The notes beneath the pieces are model-generated. The model was not told where the DNA came from, did no database searches, and saw only the letters and a program-made list of their open reading frames with translations. This document shows positions 1 through 5,873 of a stretch of DNA of 5,873 nt, piece by piece; within the stretch, counting starts at the first letter, position 1; each line of letters begins with the position of its first letter. Both the position numbers and the translations under genes were made by a program. Source of the stretch: Hyphomicrobiaceae bacterium (GTDB taxonomy: Bacteria; Pseudomonadota; Alphaproteobacteria; Rhizobiales; Hyphomicrobiaceae); the NCBI GenBank assembly GCA_021775715.1, contig JAJFHI010000292.1, positions 1 through 5,873 of the forward strand, written 5' to 3'.

Positions 1-1
1 C

Positions 2-3000
2 ACCATCGTAACACCTTATCCAGGCGCCGACCCCGCACGCGTCGAAGCGCTCGTCACACAATCCATTGAAGACGAACTGAAAGAGATCCCCGAAATCGAC
101 ACGGTGACGTCCGTATCGCGAAGTGGCGTCTCAGTTGTGCAGATTGAGCTGTCGCAGTTCATCACAGATGCACAGATTGAACAGGCCTGGTCTGAAATCC
201 GCGATGCTCTGTCGGATGCAGAACGCAATTTTCCGCAGGGCGTGCCAACACCAGAATTCGACAATGATCGGACCGGCGCCTTCACCGCTATCGCGGCCAT
301 TCTCGCGCGGCCGGGAACAGACTACAACGCCGCCATCATGCGGCGCACGGCAGAAGCGTTGCAGGATCGGTTGCGCAACGTCGCGGGAACAAAGCTTGTT
401 GAGGTCTATGGTGCGCGCGACGAAGAAATTACTGTTGCCATCGATCCATCGAAGCTAATCTCGCTTGGCCTGACAGCACAAAACGTGTCTCAGGCTATTT
501 CGCGGTCAGATGCCAAGGTGCGCGCAGGCCAGGTGCGCGGCAAAACCAGCGACCTCCTGATCGAAGTCGCTGGCGAATTGAAATCAATCGAACGTATTCG
601 CGCCATCCCAGTGCACGAAGGCAGCGGTGGGCGTATCGTCCGTGTTGGCGATGTTGCGAGGGTAAAGCGTGGTTTGCTGGAACCCGCCGGAACGCTTGCG
701 ATTGTTGATGGAAAGCCCGCCGTCGTTATTGCCGCACGCATGGAAGACGATCTTCAGGTCGATGCCTGGTCCACCAAAATCAAAGGCGCCTACGCAGACT
801 TTGAAAAGTCGATGCCTGGTGGCTTGGAATTAAGACCCCTGTTTGATCAGGCAGAGTACACAGCAGACCGGCTTGGCGGCGTGCTGAAAAATTTGGGTAT
901 CGGCGTTGCTATCGTTGTCTCAGTTCTGTTTTTAACGCTCGGCTGGCGCGCAGCCCTTGTCGTCGCACTGGTTATTCCACTTGCAACTGTTGTGTCTGTC
1001 GCTGGCCTCCAAGCGGCCGGCGTCTCCATCCACCAGATGTCGGTGACAGGCCTGATTGTCGCCTTGGGCTTGCTGGTCGACGCTGCGATCGTCATGACCG
1101 ATGACATCCGCAGGCGATTGGCAGATGGCGCATCACGCCTGGTGGCGGTGGACACTGCCGTTCGCCGTCTTGTGTTTCCCTTGTTGGCGTCGACGGTAAC
1201 GACCGTTCTCGCGTTCATGCCGATGGTTCTGTTGCCCGGTCCAGCCGGTGATTTCGTCGGCGCAATCGCTATTTCCGTGATTACAATGCTTGTTGTCTCG
1301 TTTGTTCTCGCCATCACCATTACGCCTGCGATGGCGGGCGGGCTTCTGAAAGAGCGCGACGACGCGAAAAAAGCCTCGTGGCTGTCGACCGGCCTGTCGT
1401 TCAGTTATGTCGGCCGCGCATTCCGGCCTTTAATGGGCCTTGCCCTGCGTCACCCGCGTCAAGCCATTCTCGGTGCGCTCATCCTGCCAGTCATGGGGTT
1501 TGCAGCATTTCCAACGCTGAAACCGCAGTTCTTCCCCGGTGTGGATCGCAACCAATTCCATGTCCAGTTGAAACTTGCCAACGGAGCTGCAATCGCCAAG
1601 ACGAGTGAAGTCGTCGCGAAGGCCGAGGCCGTCATTCGACGGGAACCCGGTGTGACGAACCTGACTTGGGTCATCGGCGAAAACGCGCCGGCATTCTATT
1701 ACAACATGATTGCCAATCAGGACAACGAATCGAGTTTCGCCGAAGCCCTTGTGACAACACGGTCGCCACAAGCAACCGAGGCCATGCTCGACCGTCTGCA
1801 GCGCCAGCTTGACGCCAGCGTTCCGCAAGCCCGCATCATCGTGCGCGGTCTCGTCCAGGGTCCACCCGTTAATGCACCGGTTGAAATTCGCATTGTGGGC
1901 CAGAGCCTCCAGACGTTGCGCATGCTGGGTGACAAGGTCCGCCTCTTAATGCTCGACGTGCCAGGCGTCGTCCAGGCGCAAACTGAGCTTGCCCCTGGCG
2001 CGCCGAAAGTTCTAGTTGATCTGGTCGAAGAAAAAGTGCGTCTGGCAGGGCTCGACCTTGACGGAGTTGCAAGTCAACTCGAAGTCCGTCTCGAAGGACT
2101 GACCGGCGGTTCGATTGTTGAAGCGAGCGAGGAACTGCCTGTCCGCGTGCGCGTCAACACATCCGCGCGTGCATCTATTGACGCTATCAAACGTGTTGAT
2201 CTCGCCAGCCCCGACGCCATTGCCGCTGCAGCGGCCGGGCAGTATCCAGGCATCCCGCTGACGACGCTCGGCGACCTCAAAGTAACGCCCGCTGAAACGC
2301 CGATCCATCGGCGCAACGGCGAACGCGTAAATACCATACAAGGCTTTGTCGTCCGCGACATGCTGCCGGAGGAAGCGCTTCGACTTGTGCAGCAACACAT
2401 TGCGGAGAGCGACTTTAAGCTGCCGCAGGGCTACCGCATTGAGCTTGGTGGCGACTCCGATGCCCGCGACGAAACATTGCGCAACCTTCTGAGCTCGATT
2501 GGTCTGATCGTTTCGCTGGCGATCGCAACTATTGTGATGACATTCGGCTCTTACCGGCTGTCTGCAGTTGCAGCTTCCGTCGCCATTTTGTCGATGGGTC
2601 TCAGCCTGCTGGCGCTTGCCATCTTCCGCTATCCGTTTGGTATCACAGCGGTCATTGGCGTCATTGGCTCAATCGGTGTGTCAATCAATGCCGCCATTAT
2701 TATCCTGACGGCGTTGCAGCAGGACGCACGCGCAGCGATGGGCGACATCGCGCGCATTGGCGAAGTCGTGATGGCACAAAGCCGGCACATCGTTTCCACG
2801 ACAATCACCACCTTTGGCGGCTTCCTGCCGTTGATCCTGGAGGGTGGCGGGTTCTGGCCACCGTTTGCGATGTCAATTGCCGGAGGCGTACTGTTGTCGA
2901 CTGTCGTGTCGTTCTTCTTCGTGCCGCCGATGTTTGCCCTGCTCGCTCGCAAGGGTCAACTTCCGACAGGAAGCACGACGAAACAATCGCCTCCGCGCGA

Positions 3001-3031
3001 CGACACCGCGGCGGCGGCAGTTCCAGCTTGA
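2..3031 (+). CDS. RND-family efflux transporter permease subunit, 5'-truncated by the window edge
   Basis: Inner-membrane, proton-driven RND permease that would normally work as a trimer with a periplasmic adaptor and an outer-membrane channel; neither is in the window. The frame is open to the left edge, and the first visible residues (YPGADPARVEALV) match the segment just after TM1 in this family, so about 45-50 residues are missing. That puts the full length near 1055, typical for RND pumps. Numbering from the first visible codon: periplasmic porter domain ~1-295, TM2-TM6 ~298-442, TM7 ~488-506, second porter domain ~507-830, TM8-TM12 ~831-979, then a polar tail. The conserved FFPGVD segment follows TM7. 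The TM4 motif is LLVDAAIV (Asp360, then Ala361), and TM10 has Asn896 where AcrB has its relay lysine; Arg928 near TM11 is kept. The GTG at 104 is internal, not a start. Substrate is unknown. The family call is secure; drug versus other substrate is not. Confidence 0.95.
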   Translation, partial: TIVTPYPGADPARVEALVTQSIEDELKEIPEIDTVTSVSRSGVSVVQIELSQFITDAQIEQAWSEIRDALSDAERNFPQGVPTPEFDNDRTGAFTAIAAILARPGTDYNAAIMRRTAEALQDRLRNVAGTKLVEVYGARDEEITVAIDPSKLISLGLTAQNVSQAISRSDAKVRAGQVRGKTSDLLIEVAGELKSIERIRAIPVHEGSGGRIVRVGDVARVKRGLLEPAGTLAIVDGKPAVVIAARMEDDLQVDAWSTKIKGAYADFEKSMPGGLELRPLFDQAEYTADRLGGVLKNLGIGVAIVVSVLFLTLGWRAALVVALVIPLATVVSVAGLQAAGVSIHQMSVTGLIVALGLLVDAAIVMTDDIRRRLADGASRLVAVDTAVRRLVFPLLASTVTTVLAFMPMVLLPGPAGDFVGAIAISVITMLVVSFVLAITITPAMAGGLLKERDDAKKASWLSTGLSFSYVGRAFRPLMGLALRHPRQAILGALILPVMGFAAFPTLKPQFFPGVDRNQFHVQLKLANGAAIAKTSEVVAKAEAVIRREPGVTNLTWVIGENAPAFYYNMIANQDNESSFAEALVTTRSPQATEAMLDRLQRQLDASVPQARIIVRGLVQGPPVNAPVEIRIVGQSLQTLRMLGDKVRLLMLDVPGVVQAQTELAPGAPKVLVDLVEEKVRLAGLDLDGVASQLEVRLEGLTGGSIVEASEELPVRVRVNTSARASIDAIKRVDLASPDAIAAAAAGQYPGIPLTTLGDLKVTPAETPIHRRNGERVNTIQGFVVRDMLPEEALRLVQQHIAESDFKLPQGYRIELGGDSDARDETLRNLLSSIGLIVSLAIATIVMTFGSYRLSAVAASVAILSMGLSLLALAIFRYPFGITAVIGVIGSIGVSINAAIIILTALQQDARAAMGDIARIGEVVMAQSRHIVSTTITTFGGFLPLILEGGGFWPPFAMSIAGGVLLSTVVSFFFVPPMFALLARKGQLPTGSTTKQSPPRDDTAAAAVPA

Positions 3032-3057
3032 ATGTAATGCCAAGACGGCGTGCATCT

Positions 3058-3828
3058 CTACTTGTAGATCAACGCATAGATGGCGTTAATGAGGAATAGA
3101 CACCCAGGTGTCAGAACGACAAGCGACAATAGCGCCGCGATGTACGTGCGCCAGCGGGCGATGCTCAATCCCGTATTGAGGATTTTCGTCAGGGCGTTGG
3201 TGTAGTGGATGACCGCCGCCATAATTAACAATAGGACAAAGCTGAAACTCCAGCCCTGACTTTCAACCGTCCGGTCAGGCTGCATGATGCCATATTCGCT
3301 CGTCGAATTACCGCTGAGCAGGCACATGATAGTGCGGTGTTCGCACGAACTCGACATGACACTTTGATAGTTGTGCGCAAAGTCTGCCGTCAGCAATACA
3401 AATATCGACATGATCATAACCAGCAATGCCGTGCCGCCAACGTAGAGCGTTGCCGCTGCCGTTCCCGCAAATGTCAGCCCTGGCGTTAGCAGTAGCAGCA
3501 AAAATAGGTAGATCGTGATCACGCCCAACAGCGCCACAAACACCGGATAGAAATGGTGGACAAGGTCGGAGAATGCCGTGTTGAAGACGAACGAAAACCC
3601 TGCCTCGACGACCAAAACGATCGCAACGCATGCGAGGAAGTAATTGAACGCCGGTTTCAGATCGGAGTCCGGCGACAGGCCCAGTCGATCCGCAGCCGTC
3701 GAGGGCCGGAACGTAACAGCGCCCGCTGTTGCTATCACCGACAATCGTTTCCGGATTTCTGTCGAAAGCAGGTTTGCAAAATCACCCGGCATGTTTCCCC
3801 GAACTCTGAGGCATGTCGACCGCACCAT
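3058..3828 (-). CDS. Hypothetical five-helix integral membrane protein, weakly Yip1-like
   Basis: I do not recognise this protein with confidence. It has 256 residues: a soluble N-terminal stretch (~1-57), then five hydrophobic segments at about 58-82, 93-116, 121-147, 192-213 and 227-252. The loop between helices 3 and 4 (~148-190) is polar and holds Cys162 and Cys169, which could form a disulfide if the loop is periplasmic. Five C-terminal helices behind an N-terminal RPS-type segment (residues 41-43) recall Yip1-domain membrane proteins, but this is only a resemblance of layout. The start is uncertain. The ATG at 3828 has AGGGGA eight bases upstream. An in-frame ATG at 3792 (MPGDFANLL) follows GGGGA three bases away and gives a more natural N-terminus, since the extra 12 residues look unconserved in character. 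Its stop faces the RND stop 26 bp away, with no evident terminator between them, so it is transcribed independently of the pump. Confidence 0.8.
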   Translation of the reverse strand: MVRSTCLRVRGNMPGDFANLLSTEIRKRLSVIATAGAVTFRPSTAADRLGLSPDSDLKPAFNYFLACVAIVLVVEAGFSFVFNTAFSDLVHHFYPVFVALLGVITIYLFLLLLLTPGLTFAGTAAATLYVGGTALLVMIMSIFVLLTADFAHNYQSVMSSSCEHRTIMCLLSGNSTSEYGIMQPDRTVESQGWSFSFVLLLIMAAVIHYTNALTKILNTGLSIARWRTYIAALLSLVVLTPGCLFLINAIYALIYK

Positions 3829-3873
3829 TGCCCCGGTCCCCTGTTCGACCGACCCGCAAACATGTGCCTCAGA
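3805..3873. repeat. Imperfect inverted repeat near the start of the membrane protein gene
   Basis: The arm TCTGAGGCATGT (3805-3816) is the reverse complement of ACATGTGCCTCAGA (3860-3873), apart from two extra bases in the second arm. The 43-bp interval contains the upstream candidate ATG (3828) and its AGGGGA. In the minus-strand transcript these arms could pair and enclose the start site, or they could be a spaced operator. The pairing is seen in the sequence; any function is inference, and a repeat of this quality can arise by chance. Confidence 0.3.
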
Positions 3874-3935
3874 ATTTGTCCGCTGGCAAACCCGCCGCTT
3901 GCATTGCGGCCAATCTATACAGCAAAAGAAGCAAC

Positions 3936-3956
3936 AAAAAACCTTGCCGGCAAAGG
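3936..3956 (-). terminator. Hairpin plus T-run, terminator-like on the minus strand
   Basis: Read on the minus strand, CCTTTGCCGGCAAGG (3956-3942) folds as a short stem around the palindrome TTGCCGGCAA and is followed directly by six T residues (3941-3936). That is the layout of an intrinsic terminator. It lies upstream of the minus-strand membrane protein gene, and no minus-strand gene precedes it here. It could limit antisense readthrough from the GlsB-like region or act as a leader attenuator. The stem is only about five pairs with a four-base loop, so it may be weak or accidental. Confidence 0.3.
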
Positions 3957-3979
3957 CACTTAGCCACTTGAGAACGAAA

Positions 3980-4004
3980 GGAACTGCATTGGCTAAATTT
4001 CGTT
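3980..4004 (+). promoter_or_regulatory. EcfG-type (general stress response) promoter of the GlsB-like gene
   Basis: GGAAC at 3980-3984 is followed after 16 bases by CGTT at 4001-4004. This matches the known alphaproteobacterial EcfG sigma factor consensus GGAAC-N16-17-CGTT exactly, on the correct strand and in the only sizeable gap before the gene. Transcription would begin about 6-8 bases downstream of CGTT, giving a leader of roughly 55 nucleotides. The downstream gene belongs to a stress-associated membrane protein family, which fits. Such a short motif can occur by chance, but its placement makes this a good call. Confidence 0.75.
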
Positions 4005-4050
4005 ACATCACCAGCGCCGCGAATCCCGTACGATATCATGACATAGAGAT

Positions 4051-4058
4051 AGAGGAGA
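4051..4058 (+). promoter_or_regulatory. Strong ribosome binding site of the GlsB-like gene
   Basis: The purine stretch AGAGGAGA contains GAGGAG (4052-4057), eight bases before the ATG at 4066. It fixes that start and suggests efficient translation. Confidence 0.8.
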
Positions 4059-4065
4059 ACGGATC

Positions 4066-4332
4066 ATGTCACTCGTAGGTCTAATCATCTGGTTGATTGT
4101 TGGCGGTGTTGCTGGTTTGATCGCCGGTCAAATCATGAAATCCGGCGGATTGCGCGTCACGGGAAATCATCTCGTCGACACGGTCATCACTGGCATCATT
4201 GGTGCGGTTGTCGGCGGCTTTTTGCTCGGACTTCTCGGAATTTCAATTGGCGGCGGATTGATCGGAACCTTTATCAGTGCGCTCATTGGCGCCTGCGTGT
4301 TTATCTTCGGTCTGCAGTTTCTAAATCGCTGA
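4066..4332 (+). CDS. GlsB/YeaQ/YmgE family stress response membrane protein
   Basis: Small inner-membrane protein of 88 residues, close to the usual 80-85 of this family (Pfam Transgly_assoc; the transglycosylase link is historical and no enzyme activity is established). Three glycine-rich hydrophobic segments are visible at about 3-22, 36-57 and 61-85. The first contains the typical IIWLIVGGVAGLIAGQIMK stretch. A short polar loop (~24-35) carries GGLRVTGNHLVD, and the second helix has the GIIGAVVGG glycine pattern. Family members are commonly induced by stress, but their molecular role is unknown. The start is well set by an upstream GAGGAG, and an exact EcfG-type promoter lies about 60 bp before it, so expression is probably part of the general stress response. 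The gene appears monocistronic: a minus-strand gene lies on either side, and a hairpin follows the stop. Confidence 0.93.
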   Translation: MSLVGLIIWLIVGGVAGLIAGQIMKSGGLRVTGNHLVDTVITGIIGAVVGGFLLGLLGISIGGGLIGTFISALIGACVFIFGLQFLNR

Positions 4333-4333
4333 C

Positions 4334-4343
4334 CCGCATGCGG
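4334..4343. repeat. 10-bp perfect palindrome after the GlsB-like gene
   Basis: CCGCATGCGG begins two bases after the stop of the GlsB-like gene and sits just before the larger hairpin at 4347-4380. It may add to transcript-end structure. A role as a protein binding site is possible but unsupported. Confidence 0.35.
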
Positions 4344-4346
4344 TTA

Positions 4347-4380
4347 CCGTCTCGGGTTGCGACTCTGTTGCCTGAGACGG
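4347..4380. terminator. Bidirectional hairpin between convergent genes
   Basis: CCGTCTCGGG (4347-4356) pairs with CCTGAGACGG (4371-4380): ten pairs including one G-T wobble, around a 14-base loop. It sits centrally in the 59-bp gap between the stops of the GlsB-like gene (+) and the M15 peptidase gene (-), the expected place for a shared transcript end. Neither side has a T-run, so it is not a classic intrinsic terminator. It could protect 3' ends or work as a T-less or factor-assisted terminator. Confidence 0.55.
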
Positions 4381-4391
4381 CATGACTGTGG

Positions 4392-5201
4392 TCAGCCGTC
4401 ACACCCGCGGCTCTCTGCCAGCTTGCCTATGGCTATCAGCTCAGGACGGTATTCAAAGTGCATGGTATCAAAGTGATACCACTTGCCGCCCCAGATAAAA
4501 TCGTGCCGTTCAAACACCTCAACGATCTCTTTCGGGATCTTGTTTTTGTATATCGGCACATCGCCTGGCTGCCCGCCGGCCCAACGCCAGTAGTCGGTGT
4601 ATTTGGTGTTGATGTCGATGGCGGCACCAAAGCTGTGCACGCTAAGTCGATCGGTTCCGGCAATCACCCGCCACGAAAAACTGCCGCCAGGCTTGACCAG
4701 ATACTTGCGAATTTTTTTTGGTGATTTCTTCAAGTCATCTCGAACGCTTTCGAGAGCAACATCAACACCATGGCGCGTGGTGACCGGCAATGACCTTCCA
4801 AACCATTCCACCTTCCGAAGTGTTGCCTTCGCCATCGCTTCAGTGTCACCGTAAAGGCTGCGCATTAATGCACTATTGCGAATACGGCCGGGATCAAAAT
4901 TGACGGTCGGCGGGCCCTGATCGCAAACACCGAGTGGATAGATTTGCGAAAGCGAATCTTCGACGTCGGCATATTTAAGTTTGGATTGGTGATCTTTATC
5001 CCGGCCGTCGTCGGTCACGATCGTCTTGCCGCTTTTTAGGACGATCTCAGAGCCGCGGATTTCGCTAATGACCGCCGGATAAGTGTTCTTCAGGATCTCG
5101 AGCTTTTCTGCCAACGAAATCGAGCCAGCGTTTGCTGTATTTGCACCGAGCATTGCCAAGGCAATACCAACTCCTAATCCAGCGGCGCTCAAGGCTGTCA
5201 T
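4392..5201 (-). CDS. Exported M15-family (VanY/CwlK-like) metallopeptidase
   Basis: Predicted secreted zinc peptidase acting on peptidoglycan peptides (D,D-carboxypeptidase or L-Ala-D-Glu type endopeptidase; the sequence alone does not decide). The 269 residues begin with a signal peptide ending near ANA-GS (~25/26). It is unusual in having no basic residue before the hydrophobic core, but an in-frame stop just upstream leaves ATG 5201 as the only sensible start. A linker-like region (~27-120) precedes the catalytic domain (~130-255). That domain shows the M15 motif SVHSFGAAID (187-196; zinc ligands His189 and Asp196) and the second motif DTMHFEYRPEL (245-255; His248 as third ligand, Asp245 in the position of the catalytic acid). 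WGGKW at 237-241 is also typical. The ribosome site AGGAG (5213-5217) is 11 bases from the ATG, rather far. A run of eight A residues (4712-4719) lies before the catalytic motifs. It follows the YARHG gene on the same strand after 115 bp. Confidence 0.9.
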   Translation of the reverse strand: MTALSAAGLGVGIALAMLGANTANAGSISLAEKLEILKNTYPAVISEIRGSEIVLKSGKTIVTDDGRDKDHQSKLKYADVEDSLSQIYPLGVCDQGPPTVNFDPGRIRNSALMRSLYGDTEAMAKATLRKVEWFGRSLPVTTRHGVDVALESVRDDLKKSPKKIRKYLVKPGGSFSWRVIAGTDRLSVHSFGAAIDINTKYTDYWRWAGGQPGDVPIYKNKIPKEIVEVFERHDFIWGGKWYHFDTMHFEYRPELIAIGKLAESRGCDG

Positions 5202-5316
5202 TCTGCTCGTATCTCCTGGTCATTTCGTCTTATCGGACAGGTGTAGCTGTATGTAAGGGCAAGACACACGGTTCTGCCCGGCAGGAGCGTCAGAAATTTG
5301 GCGTGAACACAAAAGT
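5202..5316. other. Gap between the YARHG gene and the M15 gene; no clear promoter or terminator
   Basis: Read on the minus strand, this 115-bp gap has no EcfG-type motif, no convincing sigma-70 pair and no hairpin with a T-run. The only clear element is the AGGAG ribosome site of the M15 gene at 5213-5217. Absence of a terminator allows readthrough from the YARHG gene, but a promoter of a type I cannot recognise is equally possible. Confidence 0.4.
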
Positions 5317-5862
5317 CTAGTTCGATTTCAGGGGCGGCCGGGAAATAATCAACTTCGACGAGTTTACACGCGAGAAGTCGCGACAACGTGACGGTGGCAC
5401 CCGGCACCCCTTGCGGCGCTCAAGTCGACCTAGTGTTCGTGCATTTGTAAGCGCAAGCTCGTTAGCTGGCCCCTCAACCTCAGGACGGCATTTTCGATCA
5501 CCGGCCTCGAAGTAGGCATACCCGGTCGGTGTAAAAAAGCAGTAGCCGTCACGATAGAAGATCTCGTTGCGGGCGACCCATAATGACGGACAGTTGAGAT
5601 CGCGGATCTCGTCCCATCCAAGCGGTCGCGTAGAACTATCAGCAATCACTGGCTTGGTGTCGTCATAGGCATAGACGCATTGAGCCCGCGCGTTGAAAGC
5701 GATCTGATAGACGGCCGTCGTCAAACAAACGGCCATGATGCCCATGAAAATCCCGACCACCCACTTCGACATCTCACCAAGTTTGTAGAGCATGCCGAAC
5801 GCCATGATCATAATAAGAATGATTATCTGATTGGCATGCTCGATACCCAGGAACTCGAACAT
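5317..5862 (-). CDS. Membrane-anchored YARHG-domain protein
   Basis: The 181 residues have two N-terminal hydrophobic helices (~11-27 and 34-56), followed by a cysteine-rich domain. Residues 94-107 (LWVARNEIFYRDGY) match the YARHG domain core, with FYRDG at the YARHG position, and continue into CFFTPTGYAYF (108-118), GDRKC and a closing KGC. Cysteines 62, 91, 108, 125 and 153 suggest disulfides, which would place the domain in the periplasm. YARHG domains are extracellular or periplasmic and of unknown function. The basic tail after residue 153 looks unconserved. ATG 5862 is the best start visible, but the 11 bases upstream show no ribosome site and the frame stays open to the right edge, so the true start could be outside. 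The M15 peptidase gene follows on the same strand, so a shared envelope role is possible. Confidence 0.8.
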   Translation of the reverse strand: MFEFLGIEHANQIIILIMIMAFGMLYKLGEMSKWVVGIFMGIMAVCLTTAVYQIAFNARAQCVYAYDDTKPVIADSSTRPLGWDEIRDLNCPSLWVARNEIFYRDGYCFFTPTGYAYFEAGDRKCRPEVEGPANELALTNARTLGRLERRKGCRVPPSRCRDFSRVNSSKLIISRPPLKSN

Positions 5863-5873
5863 GTTCAGAAGGA

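Noticed and set aside
847..1320. Long minus-strand open frame opposite the RND gene.
   Set aside because: Its threonine/arginine-rich product mirrors the codon pattern of the strongly supported RND frame, so it is an antisense shadow.
104..3031. GTG at 104 as the start of the RND gene.
   Set aside because: The frame continues without a stop to the left edge, and the residues before it (YPGADPARVEALV) are conserved RND sequence, so the gene starts outside the window.
3644..4078. A 144-codon plus-strand open frame across the divergent gap.
   Set aside because: It is antisense to the membrane protein gene in its first part, has a low-complexity basic composition, and runs over the EcfG-type promoter and into the GlsB-like start. 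No family features are visible.
5202..5316. Promoter-like hexamers (TTGCCC and GATAAG on the minus strand) before the M15 gene.
   Set aside because: The spacing is about 22 bases, too long for a sigma-70 promoter, and no better pairing was found.
5198..5407. A 69-codon minus-strand frame whose TGA overlaps the ATG of the M15 gene.
   Set aside because: It overlaps the end of the YARHG gene by about 90 bp, its product looks random, and the stop/start overlap alone is weak. It is more likely noncoding gap plus out-of-frame gene sequence.

Overview
The window looks like ordinary alphaproteobacterial chromosome, possibly from the order Hyphomicrobiales (Rhizobiales). The reasons are moderate GC, gene families common in that class, and an exact match to the class-specific EcfG (general stress response) promoter consensus upstream of a small stress-type membrane protein gene. 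The taxonomy is inferred from these features and was not tested. I saw no mobile element, CRISPR array, tRNA or rRNA.

Layout. Positions 2-3031 (+) hold the last ~1009 codons of a large RND efflux permease; its start and any periplasmic adaptor gene lie left of the window. Its stop faces, across only 26 bp, the stop of a minus-strand gene (3058-3828) for an unrecognised five-helix membrane protein. A 237-bp divergent gap (3829-4065) follows. It carries the EcfG-type promoter, a strong ribosome binding site for the next gene, a minus-strand hairpin with a T-run, and an inverted repeat near the start of the membrane protein gene. Positions 4066-4332 (+) encode an 88-residue GlsB/YeaQ/YmgE-type protein. 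A 59-bp convergent gap with a strong hairpin separates it from an exported M15-type peptidase gene (4392-5201, minus). Upstream of the peptidase on the same strand, after a 115-bp gap, lies a membrane-anchored YARHG-domain protein gene (5317-5862, minus), which starts 11 bp from the right edge.

Working together. All five products are predicted to be membrane-embedded or exported, so this is a cell-envelope neighbourhood, but the gene orientations (+, -, +, -, -) argue against a single operon. The only plausible co-transcribed pair is the YARHG protein and the M15 peptidase. The best-supported regulatory statement is that the GlsB-like gene belongs to the EcfG general stress regulon. I do not see a clear new multi-gene system. 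The points most worth a second look are the EcfG promoter, the altered proton-relay residues of the RND pump, and the YARHG/M15 pair.
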